The notes beneath the pieces were generated by a model, which saw nothing but the letters and a program-made list of their open reading frames with translations, did no database searches and was not told where the DNA came from. Positions 9,091 through 17,643 of a stretch of 64,000 nucleotides of DNA are shown piece after piece; position 1 is the stretch's first letter, and every line of letters begins with the position of its first letter. The position numbers were made by a program, and so were the translations under genes. The stretch comes from CALAED01 sp937891035 (GTDB taxonomy: Bacteria > Actinomycetota > Actinomycetes > Streptosporangiales > Streptosporangiaceae): assembly GCA_035642125.1 (NCBI GenBank), contig DASQSZ010000034.1:1-64000 (forward strand), given 5' to 3'.

Positions 9091-10239
9091 TCAGACGGGG
9101 TTGTGGGGCGAGTTCAACCACACGTGCTGCCCGTCCGGCCCGACGGTGAGCCCGAACCGGTCGGTCGTCGGGCGGCCCGCCTCGATCCACCATCCGTACG
9201 CGGCCTCGATCTCATCCCACAGCCGCCGCGGCCCATACTGCTCGACCGCATACGGCGAGTGCCCCTCGAAATCGATCGACGCCCAGGACCGCTCGCCGGA
9301 AAGGCCGAGCAGCCACACCGTGAACTCCCCCGACTCGTCGGCGGCGTCGACGCGGTGCCAACTGACATCGCTGACCCGTGTCGCGACCGCGAAATCGATG
9401 TCCGGATCACCGAACACCTCGCGCGGATCCAGCTCGGTCGTCTTTCGGTCCGGGTGGTCATCGGCGTGCACATACTCACGCAGCGGCCCGAGCAGCACCC
9501 GGTCCCGGCGGAGCCACATGAACGCCGCCCGCCCAACGAACCGGCCCGACGCGGTCCCGTCGTCGTTGACCGTCAGCTTCAGCAGGGCATCGTTGTGGTA
9601 GGCATCGCCGTACGGGGTGAGGATGATCCCGCCCGGGCGAGCCTGGGCCGGCCAGGCGGCCGGGATGGCCTGGACGGATGCGGTGGCGATGATCCGGTCG
9701 TACGGCGCGCCCGGCGCGTACCCGGCCGCGCCATCGCCCGTCACCACGGTGGGGCTAAACCCCGCACGGCCCAAAGCGATGCGCGCCGCGGCGGCCAGCT
9801 CGCCGTCCACCTCGACCGTCGTCACCGCATTGTCGCCGAGACGCGCGCACATCAGCGCGGCATTCCACCCAGTACCGGTGCCCACCTCCAACACCCGCAT
9901 CCCCGGCTCGAGATCCAGCTCAGCAAGCATCCGCAACACCAGGCTCGGCTGGCTCGCCGACGAGGTGGAGTACTCACCAACCACGCCAGGCTCGGCCGGC
10001 CGGTCGTCGTCGACCTGGGTGACGATGTAGCCGTCCCGGTTCACCAAGCCCCACCAGGCGGCCGAATCATCCTGCCGGGCCAGCGGATACCAACCGCGGT
10101 GGCCGGGGCGGGAAACCCAGATGGTCGGCGGGATGAAAAGGTGCCGTGGCGCGGCCTCAACTGCCTTGCGCCACTCGGGGGCGAGCACGCCGGCCGCCTC
10201 GAGCTCGGCAGGCAGGATGTAGCTCGGTTCTCCGGTCAC
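9091..10239 (-). CDS. PCMT-like (protein-L-isoaspartate O-methyltransferase family) methyltransferase
   Basis: A 382-residue SAM-dependent methyltransferase. Residues 1-235 carry the PCMT fold: TSSASQPSLVLRML, SAM motif LEVGTGTGWNAAL near residue 118, and a YDRIIATASVQAIPAAW region. An additional C-terminal part of about 150 residues is absent from the housekeeping repair enzyme but typical of actinomycete relatives found in peptide-maturation (RiPP) clusters such as those of FxLD lanthipeptides and graspetides. The GTG start at 10239 overlaps the stop of a 32-codon gene (GTGA), so the two are translationally coupled. No ATP-grasp or lanthionine synthetase gene is near, so a peptide-modifying role is inference. 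Confidence 0.85.
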   Translation of the reverse strand: MTGEPSYILPAELEAAGVLAPEWRKAVEAAPRHLFIPPTIWVSRPGHRGWYPLARQDDSAAWWGLVNRDGYIVTQVDDDRPAEPGVVGEYSTSSASQPSLVLRMLAELDLEPGMRVLEVGTGTGWNAALMCARLGDNAVTTVEVDGELAAAARIALGRAGFSPTVVTGDGAAGYAPGAPYDRIIATASVQAIPAAWPAQARPGGIILTPYGDAYHNDALLKLTVNDDGTASGRFVGRAAFMWLRRDRVLLGPLREYVHADDHPDRKTTELDPREVFGDPDIDFAVATRVSDVSWHRVDAADESGEFTVWLLGLSGERSWASIDFEGHSPYAVEQYGPRRLWDEIEAAYGWWIEAGRPTTDRFGLTVGPDGQHVWLNSPHNPV

Positions 10240-10334
10240 TTCTCCTTGCCCGACCCATGTGTGCTGCCCGTCTGGCCGTCCGATTGCTGCTTGGTGAGCC
10301 TGTCGTCGGACTCCTCGCCGCTGTGCTTACCCAT
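10236..10334 (-). CDS. 32-residue hydrophilic peptide coupled to the PCMT-like gene
   Basis: This small frame encodes MGKHSGEESDDRLTKQQSDG followed by QTGSTHGSGKEK. It starts with ATG at 10334, has a GGTGG-type ribosome site upstream, and its TGA overlaps the GTG of the methyltransferase in a GTGA junction. The peptide is rich in Ser, Gly, Lys and Asp, lacks Cys and has no hydrophobic stretch. It could be a substrate of the methyltransferase, a regulator, or a leader ORF. The overlap and size argue that it is translated; function is unknown. Confidence 0.6.
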   Translation of the reverse strand: MGKHSGEESDDRLTKQQSDGQTGSTHGSGKEK

Positions 10335-10601
10335 CGCATCCACCCGATCTCACCCCGTGAAGTTCGGCCACCCTCAGCAAGCCACGAGACCAAGCCGACG
10401 TCAAGCGGCAGCCCAATACCCGAGCGGCTCGCTGACGCCGTCACCCACGGACCGCTCGCCTCAGTGGGGATGGCCTGCTCATCTTCGGCGCGTTCGGTGC
10501 GCGCTGACCGTCGTGTGCGCGCTTCGTGCGCGCAACGCCCCGGAATGCGAAACCAGCGATCTCCGCGAAGATCGTGTCTTCGAGGAAATCGCTGGTGAGA
10601 G

Positions 10602-10691
10602 CGGAGGCTCGGGGATTTGAACCCCGGATGGGCGGTAAACCCAAACCGCATTAGCAGTGCGGCGCCATAGACCTGACTAGGCGAAGCCTCC
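10602..10691 (-). tRNA. tRNA-Ser(GCT)
   Basis: A complete 90-nt class II tRNA: acceptor GGAGGCT pairs with AGCCTCC, discriminator G at 10602, anticodon stem CCGCA/TGCGG around loop CTGCTAA (anticodon GCT), a long variable arm, and T arm CGGGG TTCAAAT CCCCG. CCA is not encoded. Confidence 0.96.
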
Positions 10692-11112
10692 TGAGCCAAA
10701 CAGGCCCACATAGGCTACCGGTCGATGTGCACGCCAGCAAAGCGGCTGCCCGGACCCGGGATGGGCGATAGCTTTCGGACGAGCGGATAACTTTGTCAGA
10801 CTTCTTCGGGTTTACTCCCCAGTGGGCCACACCTGGCTGGCCAGGCTCTCGAGGCTGTTCCGAGGCCGCGAGGACGGGCATACGCTGGCCTCTCTCCGCG
10901 ACCAAGCCCCCGGGACGTGGAGGCTCAGGGAGGGGGCACGAGGCGGTCAGGTGTTCCTCGACAACACGGGCTCCCCAAATGCCAGAGCCTGCCAAACCTG
11001 ACCGCCTCGCCCATTCTTTGGGGGGGAGTGGTCTGCGCCGTCGCGGCCGCCGCCAGTGGTTCCGCGCGAACCCGCGGCGGCGCAGATCGCAAAAGGTCGC
11101 GGCCTAGCCGGC
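10692..11112. other. Non-coding stretch with a long inverted repeat
   Basis: No frame here has convincing coding features on either strand. The one strong structure is a perfect 14-bp inverted repeat, 10939-10952 against 10996-11009 (CGAGGCGGTCAGGT and its complement), with a 43-nt loop that itself contains GGCTC...GAGCC. It could be a structured RNA, a repeat relic, or the terminator region of the adjacent synthetase gene. The SRP RNA signature was looked for and not found. Confidence 0.6.
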
Positions 11113-12738
11113 TCAGGACGGTTGCTGGACTTCCAGGTCGCCCGCCGCGTACATGTCGCGCAACGTCCGCTTGGAGAATTTGCCGACGGAGGTCTTCGGC
11201 ACCTCGCTGATGAACGCCCAGCGCTCGGGGAGCTGCCATTTCGCCACCCGGCCCGCGAGGAACTCCCGCAGCTCGGCCGCCGTCGCGGTTGCGTCGGCGC
11301 GCAGCACCACGGTGGCCAGCGGGCGTTCCGCCCACTTCTCGTCCGGTATGCCGATGACGGCGGCCTCCAGCACGTCGGGGTGGGACATGAGATGGTTCTC
11401 CAGCTCGACCGAGGAGATCCACTCACCGCCCGACTTGATGACGTCTTTGGCCCGATCCGTCAGCACAAGGAACCCGTCGGGGGAGACGGTTCCCACGTCT
11501 CCGGTGCGCAGCCAGCCGTCGTGGAAGCGGCCCGGGTCTTCGTCCTTGTGGTAGGCGCCGGTGATCCAGGCGCCGCGGATCTCGATCTCGCCGACGGATT
11601 GGCCGTCGGAAGGCAGCACCACGTCCCCGTCGCCGACCACCCGCACCTCGAGGCCGCACATGTAGCGGCCCTGGCTCATGCGGTAGCGCCAGGCCTCGTC
11701 GCCGGAGGCGTGGATCGGCGGGTGCGCCGCCGAGGCGAGCGGCGATGTCTCCGTCATGCCCCAGGCGTGCAGGATGCGGACGCCGAGTTCGTCGAAGCCG
11801 CGCATCAGCGACCCGGGGACGGCGGAGCCGCCGCAGGGCACGAGCCGGAGCGACGTGAGGTCAGACCCATGTTCGCGGGCGTAGCGCAGCACGTCGTTCC
11901 AGATCGTCGGGACGGCGCCGGAGATCGTCGGGCGTTCCGACTCGATGGCCTTTACCAGCGGCTCGGCCTGCAGGAAGCGGTCCGGCATGAGCAGCGCCGC
12001 ACCGGCCATGACGGCGGCGTACGGCAGGCCCCAGGCATTGGCGTGGAACATCGGCACCACCGGGAGGACCTTGTCGGTCTGGTTCATCCCCATCGCGTTG
12101 CCGGTGCATACGGACATCGAGTGCAAGAACATCGACCGGTGCGAGTAGACGACGCCCTTGGGGTTGCCGGTCGTTCCGCTCGTGTAGCACATGGCCGCGG
12201 CCTGCCGCTCGTCGATCTCCTCCGGCCAGTCGAAGGTCTCGGGGGCGGCGGCGAGCAGGTCCTCGTACGAATGCAGTTCCTTGCCCGAGTCGGCCAACGG
12301 CGCGCGGTCTCCGGGGCCGGACACGATCACATGTCGTACGGTCTTCATCTCGCGCAGCACCCGCGCCAGCAGCGGGATGAGCGACCCGTCCACCACCACG
12401 ATCTCGTCCTCGGCGTGATTGGCGATGTAGATCAGCTGGTCGGGGAAGAGCCGGATGTTCAGCGTGTGCAACACCGCGCCCATGGCCGGTACGGCGAGAT
12501 AGGCCTCTAGGTGCTCGGCGTTGTTCCACATGAAGGTGGCGACACGCTGGTCCCCGTCGACGCCCAGCCGCCGCAGTGCATTCGCCAGCCGGCCGACGCG
12601 CCGGCCCACCTCGCCGTACGACCGGCGCCGCACACCATCGTCGGTGACGGTCGCGACCTCGCACGAGTCATAGACGGTGGTCCCGTAACGCATGATCGAC
12701 GTGATAGTGAGCGGAAAGTCCTGCATGGTGCTGAACAT
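11113..12738 (-). CDS. fadD: Long-chain acyl-CoA synthetase (AMP-binding enzyme)
   Basis: Activates a carboxylic acid as acyl-AMP and transfers it to CoA. The 541-residue protein shows the ANL superfamily motifs in order: P-loop YTSGTTGNPKGVVYSHRS near residue 180, HAWGMTETSP near 320, DGWLRTGDVG near 410, and the catalytic-lysine region PKTSVGKFSKRTLR near 520. The FHANAW motif and overall similarity point to medium/long-chain fatty acids. The start at 12738 follows GGAGGAGC at good spacing; an upstream ATG 18 bases earlier is less likely. Confidence 0.92.
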   Translation of the reverse strand: MFSTMQDFPLTITSIMRYGTTVYDSCEVATVTDDGVRRRSYGEVGRRVGRLANALRRLGVDGDQRVATFMWNNAEHLEAYLAVPAMGAVLHTLNIRLFPDQLIYIANHAEDEIVVVDGSLIPLLARVLREMKTVRHVIVSGPGDRAPLADSGKELHSYEDLLAAAPETFDWPEEIDERQAAAMCYTSGTTGNPKGVVYSHRSMFLHSMSVCTGNAMGMNQTDKVLPVVPMFHANAWGLPYAAVMAGAALLMPDRFLQAEPLVKAIESERPTISGAVPTIWNDVLRYAREHGSDLTSLRLVPCGGSAVPGSLMRGFDELGVRILHAWGMTETSPLASAAHPPIHASGDEAWRYRMSQGRYMCGLEVRVVGDGDVVLPSDGQSVGEIEIRGAWITGAYHKDEDPGRFHDGWLRTGDVGTVSPDGFLVLTDRAKDVIKSGGEWISSVELENHLMSHPDVLEAAVIGIPDEKWAERPLATVVLRADATATAAELREFLAGRVAKWQLPERWAFISEVPKTSVGKFSKRTLRDMYAAGDLEVQQPS

Positions 12739-13074
12739 CGGCGCTCCTCCCGGCACATCCGCTTAGAACGGGATTCTTGTTGAGATGCCGGAGATTGTCA
12801 GTATCGACTCGCCAGCACGTTGGTCACGAGATGGGTTCTCCACCCGTTCCGCCGGGTTGCCCGCGGCTTAGGGGCGGCACTCGACCACGGCTTCAGGTCC
12901 ATACCCGGGTGCGTACCCCTCCACCCCTACGTGGAACCCGGCGCCACCCCTATGCCGAGGCGGTGCCCACCCCGTCGAACGCACCTTTGGGCCGGCCCCA
13001 AAACCGCCGGACGACATGCCCTGGGTGTCCTCTGCATCGGCCGACCCGCGCGCGTCAGGCTCCGGCCGAGGCGA
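12739..13074. other. Intergenic stretch without recognised genes
   Basis: This gap lies between the synthetase start and the 3' end of the ECF sigma gene, both on the minus strand. Open frames exist on the plus strand but have arginine/proline-rich, family-less translations typical of GC-rich shadow frames. I see no strong hairpin and no tRNA. Confidence 0.5.
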
Positions 13075-13593
13075 CTACTTGGGAAGGTCCGGCAAGACGT
13101 CTTGCTCCAGTTCGGAGTCGTCCCGCAGTTTGGCCACGGCCCGCGACACGGTGCTCTTCACCGTGCCCACGCTGACGCCGAGCGCCTCGGCGATCTCCGT
13201 TTCGGACATATCCTCGTAATAGCGCATCATGACTGCCATTCGTTGCCGCTTTGGCAGGCGTTCCAAGGCCCGGCTGAGCGCGTCGCGCAGATCGCTGCGC
13301 CGGGAGTGATCGTCATGAACGGGCAGATCGGGCAGCTCGTCGGTGGGATAGACCTCGAGTTTGCGCCGGCGCCACCAAGAGATCTGCGTATTGACCATCG
13401 CCCGGCGCACATATCCGTCAACGGCGGCGCGATCGTTGATACGGTCCCAGGCAAGATAAGTTTTGGCCAACGCCGCCTGCAGGAGGTCCTCCGCCTCCAT
13501 ATGGTCGCCTGCGAGTACGACCGCGGTTCGCAGCAACGCTGATCCGCGAGCCGCGACGTAGTCGCGGAAATCCTCATGCTGAATATTGTTCAT
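13075..13593 (-). CDS. SigE-family ECF RNA polymerase sigma factor
   Basis: A 172-residue sigma-70-related factor. Region 2 is seen as LLRTAVVLAGDHMEAEDLLQ and INDRAAVDGYVRRAMVNTQI; region 4 as LPKRQRMAVMMRYYEDMSET followed by EIAEALGVSVGTVKSTVSRA. The W-W-R-R-R-K stretch after region 2 is typical of the actinobacterial SigE-type (SigL/SigM-like) subfamily. No anti-sigma gene adjoins it within 300 bp on either side, so it may be controlled elsewhere. The frame opens with MNNIQHEDFRDYV, a natural start. Confidence 0.92.
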   Translation of the reverse strand: MNNIQHEDFRDYVAARGSALLRTAVVLAGDHMEAEDLLQAALAKTYLAWDRINDRAAVDGYVRRAMVNTQISWWRRRKLEVYPTDELPDLPVHDDHSRRSDLRDALSRALERLPKRQRMAVMMRYYEDMSETEIAEALGVSVGTVKSTVSRAVAKLRDDSELEQDVLPDLPK

Positions 13594-13869
13594 GTCTTCA
13601 CCCGACCCCAGGGGATTCCCGGCCTGGCACGCTGGACAGAAACAAGCCGACGATCAGACAGTCGCACGAAGATCGTAATTATGGATCAACATAAAAACCA
13701 TATTCGGGTCAACCAGGAGGCAAGATCCTCTACCAGGTACACGAAGCTTCGCCCGCATCCAGCGTTTATGCGGACAAAACTCGACAGTCCCCCCTTAGGG
13801 GATAACCCTTGACAACACGGAGCCGACCAGCCGCATTGGTTAACAAGTGAAGTGGTCTGGAGCACCCCT

Positions 13870-14796
13870 ATGCAACAGTCCCCCATCGATACCTCCTACC
13901 GGCGCCGCCTACGGCAGGCGGTGTTCCCGGTTGCGGAAAGCTCCGCGCCGGAGCCGCGACGGCCCGCCGCCGTGACCGGCCTCATCCTGGACGCCGGCCC
14001 GCACCTGCTGGTGCTCGCGACCCCCGACGGGAGAGAGGTACGCCAGCCCATCTCCGACCAGACCGCTGTGTGGTACGCCGGAACGGCCGATCGCACCGCG
14101 CTCCAGCCCGGCCGGCGCGCCATCGTCCGGCCCACCCCGGACGGCTCGGTCGCCGACCGCGTCTGGGTGGACATCATCCGCGCCAACGGCACGATCGTGG
14201 CGCGCGATCGTACGACCGTGGAGATCGACGAAGGCCCGCACCGGGGCCGCACCCACGTGGTCATCCCCGCGCGTTCGCTGAGCCACATCCTGGTCCGGCA
14301 TCCGCACTTCGACCCCGGCTATCTCTTCGACGTGATCGGGGTCCGCTCGGACAGCGGCCTGGTCGCCGTCCGGCCTGGCGCCCCGCAGCCTCCCTATCCC
14401 GCCGACCACGTGCCCAAGCCGCGCCCGGTCACGCCCGTGCCCCACGTCCTGGCCGGAACGGCGACGTGGTTCGGCAAGCTCGCGTCATGCCAGCAGGCCG
14501 CCTACCCGGCGCTGGATCCGAGCAGCGGCGGCTGCGCGGCCGCGCACGGCGGGTGCGCGCGCCTACCGTACTTGTCCCTTGGTAGTGAACTGCTCGTTCG
14601 CAACGAGTGCACCGGGCGTTCGGCCACCGTCCCGGTGACGGAGTGCGGCTGCGTGGCGGCACGTTTCTGCGATCGGTGCGTTCAGTGTGGTACGTCCCCG
14701 CGTGGGCGAATTGTCGAGCTTAGTCCCGCGAGCTTTGTCGATCTGGGTGGTGACCTCGACGAAGGCTGCTTCAATGTCACAGTCAGAGTGGGGTGA
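13870..14796 (+). CDS. Cysteine-rich protein with RlpA-like double-psi beta-barrel C-terminus
   Basis: A 308-residue protein. The first 190 residues are a beta-rich domain of no recognised family (VTGLILDAGPHLLVLATPDG onwards, with repeated SH3-like strands). The C-terminal 110 residues resemble RlpA/expansin double-psi barrels: AGTATWFGK, LSLGSELLVRNECTGRSATV, PRGRIVELSPASFVDLGG. This part has about ten cysteines, implying disulfides, yet I see no signal peptide. ATG 13870 has GGAG seven bases upstream. The next gene, three bases downstream, encodes a MauE-like membrane protein; that family is linked to disulfide formation in methylamine dehydrogenase maturation, so functional coupling is plausible (inference). 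Confidence 0.75.
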   Translation: MQQSPIDTSYRRRLRQAVFPVAESSAPEPRRPAAVTGLILDAGPHLLVLATPDGREVRQPISDQTAVWYAGTADRTALQPGRRAIVRPTPDGSVADRVWVDIIRANGTIVARDRTTVEIDEGPHRGRTHVVIPARSLSHILVRHPHFDPGYLFDVIGVRSDSGLVAVRPGAPQPPYPADHVPKPRPVTPVPHVLAGTATWFGKLASCQQAAYPALDPSSGGCAAAHGGCARLPYLSLGSELLVRNECTGRSATVPVTECGCVAARFCDRCVQCGTSPRGRIVELSPASFVDLGGDLDEGCFNVTVRVG

Positions 14797-14799
14797 GTC

Positions 14800-15612
14800 A
14801 TGGTCGAAACCTTCCAGGAGGCCCAGCTTCCTCTGTTGGCCTGCGCACTCATCTCGGCCTGTGTGGCAAAGATCGCCATCCGAGAGCCGAGCGACACCAT
14901 CGGCCCTGGTCCCCTCACCACACTGCGCCGGCATCGGCCCGCGGTCGTCACGGTGGCGATCGTCGAAGGCTGCCTCGGCGTCGCTTTGCTCGTCACGGCC
15001 CACCCGGTGGCCCGGCTCGGGACGATCGTGGTCTTCTTCGTCGCCACGTCGGTGGTCTTCCTGCTGCGCGGGAGCAAGGCCGACGAAGGATGCGGCTGCT
15101 TCGGCGGGCTGAGCACGACACCCGTACGGTTCCGCACGGTGCTGCGGGCCTGCCTGTTCCTGCTTGCCGCGCTGGCCGTGGTGGCCGTGCCCGCGACCGG
15201 CCTCGACGTCATTCGCGACGGAACCGTCGTGCACGCCGCCATCGCGATCGGCGAACTCGCCGTGTTCGCCGCGTTGTCGCCGGAGATCGGCGTGCTGGTC
15301 GCCCGGCGCCGGGAGCGGATCCCGTGCGAGCACCGCACCGTTCCGCTGGCCGAGACGTTCGCGACCTTGCACGCGAGTCAGCAGTGGCGCACGTATTCGC
15401 CGCTGATCGTCACCGCCGACCCGGCCGACATGTGGCGGGAGCTGTGCTGGCGCTTCCTGGTCTACCGGGGTCAGGAGAACGGTGAGGACGTCGAGATCGT
15501 CTTCGCGGTGTCGACCGACGAGCGCGACGGGACGGTGAAGGCGGCGATCGTACGGCCGGACGACGACGACAGCGACACCGGCCCCAACCACATGTACGCC
15601 CTGTCGGTGTGA
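14800..15612 (+). CDS. MauE/DoxX-like integral membrane protein
   Basis: A 270-residue protein with about five membrane helices in residues 8-170 and a soluble C-terminal 100 residues. The short loop GCGCFGG near residue 105 is the hallmark of the MauE-like family, where the cysteines are thought to take part in thiol-disulfide exchange. It starts three bases after the double-psi-barrel gene, so the two form an operon. The C-terminal domain (YRGQENGEDVEIVFAVSTDE) is not part of classical MauE and has no assigned function. Confidence 0.75.
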   Translation: MVETFQEAQLPLLACALISACVAKIAIREPSDTIGPGPLTTLRRHRPAVVTVAIVEGCLGVALLVTAHPVARLGTIVVFFVATSVVFLLRGSKADEGCGCFGGLSTTPVRFRTVLRACLFLLAALAVVAVPATGLDVIRDGTVVHAAIAIGELAVFAALSPEIGVLVARRRERIPCEHRTVPLAETFATLHASQQWRTYSPLIVTADPADMWRELCWRFLVYRGQENGEDVEIVFAVSTDERDGTVKAAIVRPDDDDSDTGPNHMYALSV

Positions 15613-15672
15613 AGCCGGACCGCTTGAAACCGGAACGCTCTCGAACCGGACCAGCCTGAAGCCGATCCGGCC
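15611..15672 (+). repeat. Degenerate 15-17-bp tandem repeat
   Basis: Four imperfect units built on GAA(G/A)CCGGA follow the MauE-like stop codon directly (starting near 15611, 15626, 15643 and 15658). The repeat is non-coding and may be a slipped duplication. Confidence 0.55.
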
Positions 15673-15802
15673 TTACGCCTGTGCGAATCTACCCGTTTCT
15701 AGATCCACGCCTAGACTCACGTAGCCGGCCACAGACGACTACAGACGACCGCGGCCGGCCGGCGCTCGGAACTCGTGCACGGCATGGCCCGTTGGGCTCG
15801 GC

Positions 15803-16090
15803 ATGAGCGCCTTGACCTGTCCGAAGTGCCACGGCCACATGCGGCAGTACGAGCGGAACAGCGTGCACGTGGACCAGTGCTCAGACTGTCGCGGGATCTT
15901 CCTCGATCATGGTGAGTTGGAGCGGCTCATCGAGGCCGAGGCCCGCTGGGGCGCCGGCGGACCAGCGGCCTTCGCCGGCGAGGATGACTGGGACGACGAC
16001 CGGCGGCGTTCGGCGCACTTCGGCGGCCACCACAAACCGCACCCCCAAAAGCGCAAGAAGAGCTTCATGGAAGGCCTCTTCGACGACTGA
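15803..16090 (+). CDS. zf-TFIIB-like zinc-ribbon protein
   Basis: A 95-residue protein with an N-terminal zinc ribbon: CPKCHGHM...CSDCRGIFLD gives two CxxC pairs, and the following GELERLIE helix is diagnostic of the zf-TFIIB-like bacterial family. The middle is acidic (DDWDDDRRR) and the tail is His/Lys-rich. Its role is unknown; members are common in actinobacteria, and the ribbon probably binds zinc rather than DNA. It stands alone, with gaps on both sides. Confidence 0.85.
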   Translation: MSALTCPKCHGHMRQYERNSVHVDQCSDCRGIFLDHGELERLIEAEARWGAGGPAAFAGEDDWDDDRRRSAHFGGHHKPHPQKRKKSFMEGLFDD

Positions 16091-16455
16091 GCTACGCGGG
16101 ACGACACCGGGCGCGGTTGACGCCAGACAAACATGCCACGGACGTGGCCATGGCGTGACCACCTGCGTTCCTCGTCGCCGGAGCGGGATCGCGCGGGGCG
16201 GGCAGACGGCTCACACCACGGCCCAGGCCAATGCACGGCCGGCGGCCTCCCCGTCCCGCCCGGCGGGATCGCGGGATGGCCGCCGCGCTCACGGTGGTCG
16301 CGTGCATGCGGCTATCTATCGCCGTCTAGCGGACAGCCTAGAAACCCGTATACAACCATCGAGAAGACCGCCGGACGTCGGCAGCCGCTAAGCCGGCCGA
16401 GCAACGAGGGTGGTCGCTCGGTGTTATGCGCGGAGGTATAAGCCCGAGGCGGCGG
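16091..16455. other. Intergenic stretch without recognised genes
   Basis: This lies between the zinc-ribbon gene and the 3' end of the AAA ATPase gene, which converge on it. No frame has family features. No clear terminator hairpin with a T-run stands out. Confidence 0.5.
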
Positions 16456-17643
16456 CTATGCGGGTTGGGCGCGCAGGAACTGGCCGAAGTGCGGCACGGT
16501 GAAGGCCACCAAGCCGCGCTCGGCGCTATAGATGAGTCCCTTTTTGATCAGGCCGTCGCGGGCCGGCGACAGACTGGACGGCTTGCGTCCGAGCTCCTCG
16601 GCCACCTCGGCGGTCGGCACGGGCTCGTCGCCGAGCATCGCCATGGCGCGCATGTAGTCGCGCTCGGCCGGGGTGGCGCGCTCGTACCTGCTGCCGAAGA
16701 AGCCGACCGCCAGCTCGCTTTCGGCCTCGGGTGCGGCGACCTTGACGTCGCCATCGGTGATCGGAGACTCGGGTGCGACGTCCCAAGCCACCTTCCCGTA
16801 CGCCTGAACGAAGTAGGGATAGCCGTCGGCCGCCGCGTACAGCGCGTCGAGCGCGTCGCGGGTGAAGGTCACCTGCTCGCGCTCGGCCGGCGCGAGCAGC
16901 GCGAAGTCAGCGGCATCGCGGTCGAGCCGGTCGATGCGGGCGTAGCGGAACAGCCGCTCGGAGTAGGACTTGCTGGCCGACAGCACGGCCGGCAGATGCG
17001 GCAGCCCCGCCCCCACCACGATCAGCGGGCCACCGATCTGCGACAGCTCGTGGCAGGCGGCGCACAGCGCGGACACGTCCTCGGCCGGGACGTCCTGCAT
17101 CTCGTCGACGAACAGGGCGACCCCCACGCCGAGGTCAGTGGCGACGGAGGCGGCGTCCACGAACAGCTCGGTCAGATCGATCTCGAGATCGCCGGAGTCG
17201 GCCCGCCCCCGCGCGGCGGGCACATCGATGCCCGGTTGCCAGCGATGCGCGGTGGCCTTTTTGCCCGATTGCGGGCTGGCCTGGGCGAACGCCTTGAGGA
17301 CGCCGAGGAAGTCGGTGATCCGGTCGGGAGCGAGATGGCGCGGCGCGAGCTCACGGATCGCCATGTGCAACGCCGCCGCGACCGGCCGCCGCACCGACTG
17401 CTCGGGCCGCGCCTCGATCTTGCCGGTGCCCCACAACCGCTGGATGGCCATCGAGCGGAAGGTGTTGAGCAGCACCGTCTTGCCGACGCCGCGCAGCCCG
17501 GTGAGGATCATGCTGCGCTCCGGGCGGCCGCGGGCCACCCGCTCGAGCACGACCTCGAACTGCTGCACCTCACGGTCGCGCCCGGCGAGCTCGGGGGGTC
17601 GCTGCCCGGCGCCGGGCGCGTAGGGATTCCGAACGGGGTCCAC
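16456..17643 (-). CDS. AAA ATPase with C-terminal winged helix (ORC/Cdc6-like architecture)
   Basis: A 395-residue P-loop ATPase starting VDPVRNPYAPGAGQRPPELA, the usual beginning in actinomycete homologues. Walker A is TGLRGVGKT near residue 55 and Walker B is VALFVDEMQDV near 175; a sensor region IVVGAGLPHLP follows. The last 90 residues look like a winged helix (AEVAEELGRKPSSLSPARDG). The GTG at 17643 is chosen from this conserved beginning; the frame is open further upstream but without family features. This class is widespread in actinobacteria, and its cellular role is not established. Confidence 0.85.
   Translation of the reverse strand: MDPVRNPYAPGAGQRPPELAGRDREVQQFEVVLERVARGRPERSMILTGLRGVGKTVLLNTFRSMAIQRLWGTGKIEARPEQSVRRPVAAALHMAIRELAPRHLAPDRITDFLGVLKAFAQASPQSGKKATAHRWQPGIDVPAARGRADSGDLEIDLTELFVDAASVATDLGVGVALFVDEMQDVPAEDVSALCAACHELSQIGGPLIVVGAGLPHLPAVLSASKSYSERLFRYARIDRLDRDAADFALLAPAEREQVTFTRDALDALYAAADGYPYFVQAYGKVAWDVAPESPITDGDVKVAAPEAESELAVGFFGSRYERATPAERDYMRAMAMLGDEPVPTAEVAEELGRKPSSLSPARDGLIKKGLIYSAERGLVAFTVPHFGQFLRAQPA

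Noticed and set aside
10236..10334. Lanthipeptide or FxLD precursor identity for the 32-residue peptide
   Set aside because: It has no cysteine and no FxLD motif, and no lanthionine synthetase or ATP-grasp gene lies nearby.
10651..10995. Minus-strand frame of 114 codons overlapping tRNA-Ser(GCT)
   Set aside because: It runs through the tRNA gene and the inverted repeat and shows no family features or ribosome site.
10692..11112. SRP 4.5S RNA (ffs), often near a tRNA-Ser in actinomycetes
   Set aside because: The conserved GTCCGGAAGGNAGCA-type loop is absent on both strands.
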